The position numbers were made by a program, and so were the translations under genes. Shown one piece after another: positions 1 through 8,300 of a DNA stretch of 32,395 nt. The notes below the pieces were generated by a model. It was not told the origin of the DNA. It did not search any database and saw only the letters and a list, made by a program, of their open reading frames with translations. The stretch spans positions 1 to 32,395 of the forward strand of contig JABXJS010000213.1 in assembly GCA_013538855.1 (NCBI GenBank), read 5' to 3'. Position 1 is the stretch's first letter. Each line of letters starts with the position of its first letter. The DNA is from Herpetosiphonaceae bacterium. GTDB lineage: Bacteria; Chloroflexota; Chloroflexia; Chloroflexales; Herpetosiphonaceae.

Positions 1-265
1 ACAACACAACAGGCGCGCTTCGGCATCAGCGGGCGGTGGCGCAATGCGCGACAATCGGCGCACAGCAACCACCGCCCAGACACTGCACTAGCACGCCCGC
101 CCAGCCGCCTCGCTGTAACGATCAACAACACAACAGGCGCGCTCCGGCATCAGCGGGCGGTGGCGCAATGCGCTACAATAGGCGCGCACACACCACCGTG
201 TAGACATTGAACCAGCGCGCCCGCCCAACAACCACGCTGTAACGATCAACAAAAACGGCGCGCCC
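1..265. repeat. 124-bp tandem direct repeat, two copies plus a partial third
   Basis: Unit 1 (1-124) and unit 2 (125-248) align without gaps at a period of 124. The first ~50 bases are nearly identical, including GGCATCAGCGGGCGGTGGCG. The middle is more diverged, and the shared end GCTGTAACGATCAAC occurs at 112-126 and 236-250. A third copy starts at 249 (ACAAAAACGGCGCGCCC) and decays within about 20 bases. The array begins at or before base 1, so its full copy number is not visible. No coding frame follows the repeat. Both units carry the 8-mer GCAATGCG, and the second also contains TACAAT (174-179), which could act as a -10 box, but no convincing -35 precedes it. It lies directly upstream of the epimerase gene and could be its regulatory region or simply an intergenic repeat. 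Confidence 0.85.
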
Positions 266-301
266 AATTAGCGCACCTGAAATCTAGCTGGAGATAGAAC
301 A

Positions 302-1432
302 GTGACGAATCATCAACAGCGCGCCCTCGTGACCGGCGGCGCAGGACTCATCGGCTCGCACATTGTGGACCTGCTGCTGCGCGAGGGCTGGCGCGTGCGC
401 ATCCTCGACAACCTAGAGCCGCAGACGCACCGCATGGGCCGCCCGGCCTGGGTGCCCGCCGCCGCCGAGTTCGTGCAGGGCGACATCCGCGACCGCGACA
501 CGACGCGCGCGGCGCTGCAGGACATCGACGTGGTCTTCCATCAGGCGGCCTACGGCGGCTACATGCCCGAGATCAGCAAGTATGTGGCGGTCAACAGCTT
601 TGGCACCGCGCAGATGCTGGAGATCATCCGCGAGGACAACCTGCCGATCAAAAAAGTGCTGGTCGCCTCGTCGCAGGCCGTCTACAACGAGGGCGCGGCC
701 GTCTGCCCCAACCACGGCCTCGTCTTCCCCGGCACGCGCCCGCAGAGCCAGCTTGAGCGCGGCGACTGGACGGTCTACTGCCCGCACTGCGCCGCCGCCA
801 CCACCATCGCGCCAACGCCTGAGGCGACGCCCATCGGCGGCGAGACCGTCTACGCCATCACCAAGATGGATCAGGAGCGGCTGGTGCTGACATGGGGCCG
901 CCAGAGCGGCATTCCCACCGTGGCGCTGCGCTACTCGTGCACCTACGGGCCGCGCCAGTCGATCTTCAACCCCTACACCGGCGTGATCGCCATCTTCAGC
1001 ACGCGCCTGCTCAACGACCTGCCGCCGGTGCTCTACGAGGACGGCGCGCAGACCCGCGACATGTGCTTCGTGGAGGATATCGCCCGCGCCAACCTGCTGG
1101 CGGCGACCAGCGACGCGCTCGACGGCCAGCCGGTCAACATCGGCTCTGGCGTCGCCACCAGCGTGCGCCAGATGGCCGAGATGATCGCCGACGTGCTGGA
1201 CATCAACATCGAGCCAGTCTGCCGCGGCGAGTTCCGCCCTGGCGAGATGCGCCACCTCTGCGCCGACATCAGCCGCGCCGCCGCCATCGGCTACCAGCCA
1301 GCCACCGACTTGGCCACCGGCATCGAGCGCTACATGGACTGGATTCGCGCCCAGGGCGACGTGCGCGACTACTTCGCCGCCGCCGAGGAGATCCTGCGCT
1401 CCAAGCGCATCGTGCAGCAGGCCAACGCCTAG
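302..1432 (+). CDS. NAD-dependent nucleotide-sugar epimerase/dehydratase (extended SDR), possibly dTDP-L-rhamnose 4-epimerase-like
   Basis: This 376-aa protein is an extended short-chain dehydrogenase. It has the NAD-binding GGAGLIG at residues 12-18, the acidic D36 after beta-2, and the catalytic YAITK (Y184, K188) preceded by the SSQAVY strand. Such enzymes act in the cytoplasm on NDP-sugars used for glycans, exopolysaccharide or glycosylation. Between the Ser strand and the catalytic Tyr is an insertion of about 45 residues with C135-x2-H138 and C160-x2-C163, which looks like a small zinc-ribbon. I recall similar Cys-bearing inserts in SDRs annotated as dTDP-L-rhamnose 4-epimerase, so that substrate is possible but not proven. 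The GTG start is supported by GGAGA at 290-294, 7 bases upstream. The gene is monocistronic, followed by a hairpin at 1458-1485, and has no sugar-gene neighbours in view. Confidence 0.9.
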   Translation: MTNHQQRALVTGGAGLIGSHIVDLLLREGWRVRILDNLEPQTHRMGRPAWVPAAAEFVQGDIRDRDTTRAALQDIDVVFHQAAYGGYMPEISKYVAVNSFGTAQMLEIIREDNLPIKKVLVASSQAVYNEGAAVCPNHGLVFPGTRPQSQLERGDWTVYCPHCAAATTIAPTPEATPIGGETVYAITKMDQERLVLTWGRQSGIPTVALRYSCTYGPRQSIFNPYTGVIAIFSTRLLNDLPPVLYEDGAQTRDMCFVEDIARANLLAATSDALDGQPVNIGSGVATSVRQMAEMIADVLDINIEPVCRGEFRPGEMRHLCADISRAAAIGYQPATDLATGIERYMDWIRAQGDVRDYFAAAEEILRSKRIVQQANA

Positions 1433-1457
1433 CTCAGGCGGCCAACCAATGCGCCTA

Positions 1458-1485
1458 GGCCAGCGCAGCATGGACTGTGCTGGCC
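1458..1485 (+). terminator. Hairpin downstream of the epimerase gene
   Basis: The arms GGCCAGCGCAG (1458-1468) and CTGTGCTGGCC (1475-1485) form an 11-bp stem with one G-T pair and a 6-base loop, starting 26 bases after the epimerase stop. There is no T-run after it, so it may be a weak or factor-assisted terminator, or a 3'-end-stabilising structure. Confidence 0.55.
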
Positions 1486-1837
1486 TGTATCGGCTCACCG
1501 AGCGCTCCCTGCTCATCCATAGATTACCCATTATTTTTATGTCAATACACTTCCAGGCGCTACCTGGCGCTACTGCGCACACATCAGCGCATACGTTGTT
1601 AGATGGCTAGCCGTGCTTGCTGAGCGCGTCTGCTGGCGCAGAGTCCGCTGCTGCACAGATCGACGGCAGGGCAACAGGACTCGCCTGCGCTCGTGATCGG
1701 CACAGGCATCCGCCACAGTTCGCGACCGTCTGCCCAGCCACCGAGCAAGCGCAGGTTATCGCCGCATGGCGGCAGCAGCATGGCGCGCTCGACATCGGCG
1801 CAGTGCAGCGGATGAGCGAAGCAACCAAGCGCGCATG
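1486..1837. other. Intergenic stretch without a supported gene
   Basis: About 350 bases lie between the epimerase hairpin and the small minus-strand gene. Short open frames exist on both strands, but none has a convincing ribosome binding site or recognisable protein. An AT-rich patch at 1520-1550 contrasts with its surroundings. Read on the minus strand it contains a perfect TTGACA (1540-1545), 18 bases from a poor TATGGA (1516-1521). Such a promoter would point back into the epimerase gene as antisense, which I consider weak. Confidence 0.5.
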
Positions 1838-2071
1838 TTAATCGGCGAGGGCGAGGTCGGCGGTATCGAGTGGCTCTAAGCGCTGGAGAGCGACGAGGGT
1901 GAGGCCGAGATCGCGGATACGAGACAGGACGCCGAAGAGTGCAGCCTGATCAGGCAGCGGGCCGTGGATCACGCTGGCGGCCTCGCTGGTGGTGATGGTC
2001 AGGCCATCGAACCACTGCGACCACTGCGGGCCGAGCTGACCAAGCACCTGAATCTGATACAGGTAGGCCAT
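1838..2071 (-). CDS. Small conserved-type hypothetical protein (77 aa)
   Basis: The product is a 77-aa soluble protein starting MAYLYQIQVLGQLG. It has an early Trp pair in WSQWFDGL and a later PDQAALFGVLSRIRDLGLTL segment predicted as helix. I recall small Chloroflexota proteins of this shape (ligand- or partner-binding-like, 'WSEWFDGLTI...DQAALHGLL'), but I know of no assigned function. The ATG is well supported by GGAGG about 6 bases upstream on the minus strand (near 2078-2082). It is co-oriented with the LuxR-family regulator gene and starts 194 bases after that gene's stop, so the two may be cotranscribed. The acidic tail (LDTADLALAD) is lineage-variable in appearance. No signal peptide or membrane segment is seen. 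Confidence 0.75.
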   Translation of the reverse strand: MAYLYQIQVLGQLGPQWSQWFDGLTITTSEAASVIHGPLPDQAALFGVLSRIRDLGLTLVALQRLEPLDTADLALAD

Positions 2072-2265
2072 GGTGACTCCTCCAAGCTGGTGACGATCAC
2101 AGCACAGTGTGGGCGTGCATGGCGGCGCTACTGCAGTTGGCGGATCAGCATTACGGGGTGACGCTAACCAGTGTGCCGCAGCGTGCCAGACGCAATAAAA
2201 TACCCTGAGCGTACACCAGGGGCAGGTGGGCTGGCACTAGCCGAAGGGTGGGCGACGCAGGTGGG

Positions 2266-5040
2266 TCAGAGCAGGCCAAGCTCCTTGGCGCGTGCCAGGG
2301 CCTGCGTGCGTGTGCTTACGCCGAGCTTGCCATAGAGATTATTGATGTGCCACTTGACCGTGCTCAGCGCCACCCGCAGCTGGGCGGCGATCTCGCGGTT
2401 GGAGAGGCCGCCGGCGATCAGGGTGAGCACGAGCTGCTCGCGCTCATTGAGCGGCTCTGGCAGCATCGGCGGCTTGGCGCTGCTGGGCACAGGTGCGGTG
2501 AGGTTAAGCGCGCCGAGCAGCTGGGCGATAAACGGCTGCAGCGTCAGCGCCGCCTGGTCCTGGCTTAGGCGCAGCAGCAGATCGGCCAGTGGCGGGCCAG
2601 CATCGACAAACGGCCGCAGCGCGCCCTCTGGCGCGGCCAGCATCAGGGCGCTCAGCAGGGTCTGCTGGGCGAGCGGCAGCTCACCGCGCTGGGCCTGGAT
2701 CAGCGCCTCTAGAATCAGCACCGGCACCTCGGTGCGGCTGACGCGGCCAGCCGTGATTGCCGCGTCAAGCAGCGCAGCGGCGATCTTCGGCTGCTGCTGC
2801 CGCAGCGCCACGAGCACCTGGACGGCCACACTGGCAGCGCCTAAAAATGGATCGCGCTGTGGCAGGCGCTGGTGCCAGAAGTTGGCCCAAGCCGAGGCGC
2901 GCTGCAGATCGCCACGGTTGAGCTGATAGAGCGCATAGGCGCGCTCCAGCAGCCAGATCTGCTGCTGCTCGGGCAGGCCAGCCACCAGCGTCTCGACCTG
3001 CAGCTGGGTGGCCGCCGCCGCCGCATGATCGCCGCCCAGCTGCAGCAGCAGCGCCAGCCACGTCTGGCTCAGCAGCAGCAGCACCACACTGGCGAGCTGC
3101 TGGCCCAGGCTCAGCACCTGGCGCGCGTGGTTGGCGGCCAGATCGAGCTGATTGCGCTCGTAGGCCACGCGCACCACGCCGAGATGGATCAGGCCCAGCG
3201 GCAGTGTCGTCGGCCAGCGCTCGACCTCGGCGCGGCGCAGGGCGGACTGATAGAGCAGCAGCGCGTCGCCGAGAAACCCCTTGGCGCAGTAGGCCAGGCC
3301 CAAGTCGTTGACAAGCACCAAGAAGAGCGCGGAGGTTGGCAGCGTGACCGTCGCCTGGGCCTGGCTGTAGATTTCGCGGGCGCTCGCAAGATCGCTGCGC
3401 AGCAAGGCCAGCGCGGCAAGCATCCAGTGCGCCCACATGGCCCAAAACGGCTGCAGGAGCGTCAACCGTGCGCGCACAGCAGGCTCGTAGGCCGTAAACG
3501 TAGCCAGATCGCCGCTGAGCAGCGCGAGCGCACAGCGCACCAGCAGCAGCCCATCGTCGACCTGCGCCAGCCAGCCGTCAGCGGCTCCCGCCGCGCCAGC
3601 GACTGCAGCGGCGCACTCCAGCCACGGCGCAACAGCAGGCAGATCGGTGCCGCTGAGCAGGGCGCTGAGCGCCGCCGCTAATGCGAGCTGCGGCCGCTGG
3701 CGCACCACTGGATGCGGCAGCAGGCTCAGCCAGCGCTGCGTCTCGCGATCATGGCGCAGCTCGATCAGCGGCGCGATATTGCGCTCGACGATCTCGGCCG
3801 CAGCGGCGTCGGCAGCGCCAGCGAGCGCGTGGGCGATCGCCTCGTCGATCAGGCCGTGCTGCTCGAACCAGGCGCTGGCATTCAGGTGCATGGCGCTGAT
3901 CTCGCTGCTGGCGGCCCCATAGCGCAGCCGCTCGCGCAGCACATCGGCAAACAGATGGTGGTAGCGATACCAGCGGCGCTCATCATCGAGCGGAATCAAA
4001 AAGAGGTTCATGCGCTCGAGCTGCTCGAGCAGCAGCTGGCTGTATGGCGCGATGCCCACCTGCTCTGGCCCTAAGATCAGCGCATCGCACAGCTCGGCGC
4101 AGAAGCGCTCTAGGATTGACGACTGAAGCAAAAATGTTTGCAGATGAATCGGCAGTTGCTCCAGCACCTCCTCGACCAAGTACTCAATAATAAAGCGATT
4201 GCTGCCAGTAAACGCCTTGACGAAATCCGCAGCTTGGCCACGATGCTGCATGGCCAGCGCAGCCAGGTGCAGCCCAGCGATCCAGCCCTCGGTGCGCGCC
4301 TCTAGCGCGGCGATCTCCTCCGGTGCCAGCGTGATGTTCAAGCTCTGGCGCAGAAACTCGGCCGTCTCATCAGCGGTAAAGCGCAGATCGGCAGCGCGCA
4401 GCTCGACCAGCTGGCGGCGGGCGCGCAGGCGCGACAGGGCCAGCGGCGGGTCCTCGCGGGTGACGATCACGATATGCAGGCGCGGCGGCAGGTGCTGTAG
4501 TAAAAAGCTCAGTGCCTGGTGAATCGGCGGCGACTGCACCACGTGGTAGTCGTTGAGCACCAGCACGGTGTCATGCTCAAGCATGGCCAGATCATTGAGC
4601 AGGGCGGTGAGCAAGACCGACTCGGCAGGCGGCTGTGGGGTTTGCAGCAGGGCGAGCAGGGTGGCGCCGCTGGCGGGCAGCACCGTCTGCAGCGCCGCCA
4701 CCACATAGCGCAAAAACACAACAGGATCGTTGTCGCTGCGGTCAAGTGCGAGCCAGGCCACCGGGCAGCCGCAGTGAGCCAGCCACTGCTCAACCAGGGT
4801 TGTTTTGCCAAAGCCAGCCGGCGCAGCAATCAGGGTCAGCGCAGCATGCAGTCCCGCGTCGAGACGGCGCAGCAGCCGTGGCCGGGCCAGCGTATCCGTG
4901 CGCAGCGGGGGCACGTGTAGCTTGGTCGCAAGCAGCGGCAGATTAGCTGCCACGCCTTCGGCAGCAGCCGCGCCCGCACGATCAGCAGGCTGATCAAATT
5001 CAGGAGCGGCGGCGGTGAACTTCTCTTCAGATGGTGCCAT
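2266..5040 (-). CDS. MalT/LAL-type LuxR-family ATP-dependent transcriptional regulator
   Basis: This 924-aa cytoplasmic regulator has the standard LAL architecture. An N-terminal STAND-type P-loop ATPase carries Walker A APAGFGKTT at residues 73-81 and a Walker B-like TVLVLND near 158-164. A winged-helix/NB-ARC-like region with EGWIAGLHLAALAMQ lies near 250. A long helical, TPR-like sensor region runs from about 400 to 840. The C-terminal LuxR helix-turn-helix is at about 860-924 (LNEREQLVLTLIAGGLSNRE, then STVKWHINNLYGKLGVSTR). In this family, inducer binding with ATP drives oligomerisation and activation; MalT is the model. The inducer here is unknown. The gene is divergent from the giant secreted-protein gene, which is its most plausible nearby target (inference). 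Length is typical. The ATG follows a somewhat distant GGAG. A good promoter is visible at 5098-5126. Confidence 0.93.
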   Translation of the reverse strand: MAPSEEKFTAAAPEFDQPADRAGAAAAEGVAANLPLLATKLHVPPLRTDTLARPRLLRRLDAGLHAALTLIAAPAGFGKTTLVEQWLAHCGCPVAWLALDRSDNDPVVFLRYVVAALQTVLPASGATLLALLQTPQPPAESVLLTALLNDLAMLEHDTVLVLNDYHVVQSPPIHQALSFLLQHLPPRLHIVIVTREDPPLALSRLRARRQLVELRAADLRFTADETAEFLRQSLNITLAPEEIAALEARTEGWIAGLHLAALAMQHRGQAADFVKAFTGSNRFIIEYLVEEVLEQLPIHLQTFLLQSSILERFCAELCDALILGPEQVGIAPYSQLLLEQLERMNLFLIPLDDERRWYRYHHLFADVLRERLRYGAASSEISAMHLNASAWFEQHGLIDEAIAHALAGAADAAAAEIVERNIAPLIELRHDRETQRWLSLLPHPVVRQRPQLALAAALSALLSGTDLPAVAPWLECAAAVAGAAGAADGWLAQVDDGLLLVRCALALLSGDLATFTAYEPAVRARLTLLQPFWAMWAHWMLAALALLRSDLASAREIYSQAQATVTLPTSALFLVLVNDLGLAYCAKGFLGDALLLYQSALRRAEVERWPTTLPLGLIHLGVVRVAYERNQLDLAANHARQVLSLGQQLASVVLLLLSQTWLALLLQLGGDHAAAAATQLQVETLVAGLPEQQQIWLLERAYALYQLNRGDLQRASAWANFWHQRLPQRDPFLGAASVAVQVLVALRQQQPKIAAALLDAAITAGRVSRTEVPVLILEALIQAQRGELPLAQQTLLSALMLAAPEGALRPFVDAGPPLADLLLRLSQDQAALTLQPFIAQLLGALNLTAPVPSSAKPPMLPEPLNEREQLVLTLIAGGLSNREIAAQLRVALSTVKWHINNLYGKLGVSTRTQALARAKELGLL

Positions 5041-5097
5041 GGGCTGAGACTCCGCGCATCAATGGAGCAATACGCAGGGGGCAATGCGATACCGCGC

Positions 5098-5126
5098 ATT
5101 CTACAAAAAAGCCCTCCCGTCCGCAA
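5098..5126 (-). promoter_or_regulatory. Sigma-70-type promoter of the LuxR-family regulator
   Basis: On the minus strand, TTGCGG (5126-5121) and TAGAAT (5103-5098) are separated by exactly 17 bases. The -10 lies about 58 bases upstream of the regulator's ATG. Confidence 0.6.
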
Positions 5127-5172
5127 GCCTCCGTAATGCCAGCGCCCACCCACCAGCCAAACCTTCGGCTAG

Positions 5173-5201
5173 TGACGACCAGCCCAGCTAGCCGCTACGA
5201 T
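5173..5201 (+). promoter_or_regulatory. Possible promoter of the giant secreted-protein gene
   Basis: TACGAT (5196-5201), in the GCTACGAT context resembling other -10 boxes here, lies 17 bases after TGACGA (5173-5178). The -35 match is poor. If correct, it implies a 5' leader of roughly 100 bases that contains the inverted repeat at 5253-5275. Confidence 0.35.
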
Positions 5202-5252
5202 ATCTGCATGCATCACCAGCGCCACCCTGCAATAAAACACGCATTGCGATCG

Positions 5253-5275
5253 AGCTAGCGCGCTATCCGCTAGCT
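5253..5275. promoter_or_regulatory. Inverted repeat (8-bp arms) in the leader of the giant gene
   Basis: AGCTAGCG (5253-5260) and CGCTAGCT (5268-5275) are perfect inverted arms around a 7-base spacer. They lie just before the GAGGAGGA ribosome binding site. This could be an operator for the divergent LuxR-type regulator or a leader hairpin that affects translation; sequence alone does not decide. Confidence 0.4.
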
Positions 5276-5305
5276 ACTTTGGCTGTTACTTTGAGGAGGA
5301 ACATC

Positions 5306-8300
5306 GTGCTGCAAGCTGTTCGACCACAAGCCCCGATCCCATCGCGGCAGCTGGCGAAGCTGGGCCAGATCCTACTGCTCATGGCGATCCTAATCGCCGC
5401 AGTGCCCCATGCCCAGCAGCGCTCACGCGCCGACGATGGCCAGGCCGCACCAGAGAGCCGGCCCTACACACCGCCGGCTCCTGCGCGAACCCTGCCGCCA
5501 ACGCTCGCCGATAAGCCCGAGCTAACCGAGCTGCGCACTGCCAACAGCGCTGTCTTCGATGTGGGCAACGGCACCTACGCCCTGTACCAAACCAGCCAGC
5601 CGCTGCACTACCAAGACGAGGATGGCGCTTGGCAACTGGTCAATCCGGCGCTCGCCGCTGTTGAGAGCGGCTGGATCAACCGCACCAACCCGCTCCAGAC
5701 CAGCCTCGCGCGCTACACGAGCGCCGCGCGCATCGCGGCCAGCAGCATCGGCACCGGCTGGCGGCCAACGGAGCTAAGCGTCATCGACGCGCAGGGCCAG
5801 GCCAGCGTCATCGCCACGCCGCTCAACGAGTGGAGCGCCAAGCCCGGCGTGCGCGCTGGCAATGCCCAGGCCGTGCGCTACCGCGAGTCATGGAGCAACG
5901 CGCTGCTGCAGGATCAGTGGCAGACCAGCGCTGGCTCCAGCGAGTACACCATGCGCCTCGCGCAGCGGCCGAGCGCGCCAGCCAACGCCCAAAGCCTCGA
6001 CCTGCGCGTCGAGCTAGCGCTGCTGCCCGGCACCACCATCTCCGTCAACGGCCAGCGCGCCAGTCTGCCGCTGGAGACCAGCGACGCCATCGAGTTTGTC
6101 GGCGCTGACGGCGTAGCCATGCGCCTGCTGCCACCGCGCACCTACGAGCAGAACAATCCCGACGAGAGCGTCGCCGGCACGTACCTGCTTAGCGGCACCA
6201 GCGATGCCTCGGTGGTTGAGCTGCGCGTGCGCACGCCCTGGTCGTGGCTCAGCGCGCCTGCGCGCCACTACCCGGTCATCATCGACCCGCTGTTCCAGAT
6301 TCGCTCGCCGCTGGAGTACAAGATCGCCAGCTACAACTGGAGCGATTTCACCTCAAGCGGCCACCCGACTGCCTTCACCGAGTACTTGAGCGGCAAGCCC
6401 GCCGCTGGCAACTTCGGCCTCTCGGCCCAGCGTCTGCTGGTGCACTTCGACCTGCCGACAATGCCCCAGGGCACCACCATCACCGACGCCCAGCTGTCCG
6501 TCGCGCCCTCTGGCGCATGGTTCAACAAGTCGCTGTCGATGCCGATGGATGCCTACACCTTCGACGACTGGAACAGCCCGCCGCTGGCCGTGGACACGCC
6601 TGGCACGCCGCTGGCCAACGCCGACCCCTACAACTACGACAAGGTCGCCTTCAGCAAAGACTTCGCCGACAAGGGCATCCATCTGTCTCACGACTGGGAT
6701 GTCACCGCCAAGATCAATCAGTGGCTCACCACCGAGATCGGTGCCGGGGAGTCCGGCGGCATCTTGATTCGTGCGCGCACCGAGCAGCCCTGTATCTTGA
6801 TCTATGCGCCCTTTATCCGCAAGAACTGTGGCGGCTTCTACTTCGAGCACCCGTCAACGTGGACCAAAGACGATCTATTTATGACGGAGTACCTCAGCGA
6901 TCCTGGCGATATCTTCACCAGCTTGCCCAAGGGCGCAGGCATCCGCCTGCTGGCCTACTATCAAGGCCCAACCATCATCAAGGGCCAGACCATTGACATG
7001 CGCGGCACCCTGGGCAACGTCGGCGGCGCGCCAAGCCAAGACCCGCCCTACTATCACGCCGACCACAACTACCGCGTCACCTCGAACCTGCGCGATAACA
7101 AGTGGACTGCGCTGGTGGCGCGCGGCTTTGGTACCCCCGTCAATGTGCCCAACCCGCCCGAGGGCAACATTCAAAGCTCGCAGGGCCTGAATGGCTCACT
7201 GACGCTGCAGAGCTACTCCAGCGATCAGAGCTTCCTGCGCGCCAAAACCGCCGCCAACTCCGGCCAGGTCGGCTATATCCTCTACGACGGCAAAGACGCC
7301 GGCCTCGATCAGAACCCGAATGTGCGCGTCGGCGCAGTCGATAGCTCATCGCCCGACAATGCCTACGATGTGCGCCTGATCGATCAGAACGGCACGCTGA
7401 CTACCGCCCTGCCTGCTGGAACCTACGCCAGCACGCAACTGCTTAACTATGCATTCAGCACCGCCAATCCGCTTGGGCTGTGGGATATCAATCTGCCAGC
7501 CAACAGCAACAGCCGCGTTGATGTTATTGTCCTGTCTGACAACTTAGAGTCGACCGCCTACTACGCCAATGCGAAGTACTTCAACGCCAATCTGTACCCG
7601 GCCAGCGGCGATAGCTACTTCACCACCGATGATCAGCATCTGGCGGTTAATAGCAATGTGCTGCCAAGCACGCCCAACGCCCAGATCAGCTACGGCGGCG
7701 TGTTCCTAACCAGCAGCATCTTCCCAATTGGCAGCGCCGAGCGCTATGCGCTAGCGCTCGCCTACAACGGCCCCGATCTGGTCATCAACGACCTCATTCC
7801 ACCACCGCCACGCCCTGGCAGCCAGCCAAGCGAGGTTCAGGTCATCAAGCAACATTCGTTTAATATTCGCGTGCGCGTCACCTCATGTGCGCAGACCGAC
7901 GCGACAGGCTTCCCACTGTTTCCCACCAGCGCAGGCACCTGTCAGCAGGTCAAGTGCCCGACGGTCTCAACGCCGTTCCGCACTGGCCACAATAATCTGC
8001 TCGGCCTGTGGAGCGAGGGTGGCTGGAGCGCTGGCACGCCGCCGTACTCCAGCAACGCTGGCTCGGCTCCGCTGATCGGCGCGCCGTCGAGCGCCACCGC
8101 GCCCACGATTGCAGTGGTCGGCGGGAAGGTCAACGCACCGTCAAGCTCCAGTGTCACCGTCACACCTGACGGCGGACCGTCGGCGACAGTTATGCTGCTA
8201 AGCTGCGCGGCGCCCGCTGCCCAGCCCCAGCCGCCATCAGGCTACTTCAGCATCTACGACGGCGCGCTCAATAGCGCCACACCGCTGTTCAGCCCGATCA

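Noticed and set aside
1516-1545. A minus-strand promoter TTGACA-18-TATGGA in the AT-rich patch after the epimerase gene
   Set aside because: The -35 is perfect but the -10 is poor, and transcription would only run antisense into the epimerase gene with no product.
413-1582. A 389-codon minus-strand open frame opposite the epimerase gene
   Set aside because: The residue composition (Ala, Arg, Val, His, Gly runs) is typical of a complement of a GC-rich gene, there is no ribosome binding site, and the epimerase on the plus strand is unambiguous.
1599-1841. Several 60-74-codon open frames on both strands between the epimerase and the small minus-strand gene
   Set aside because: They overlap one another, lack ribosome binding sites and show no protein-like pattern.
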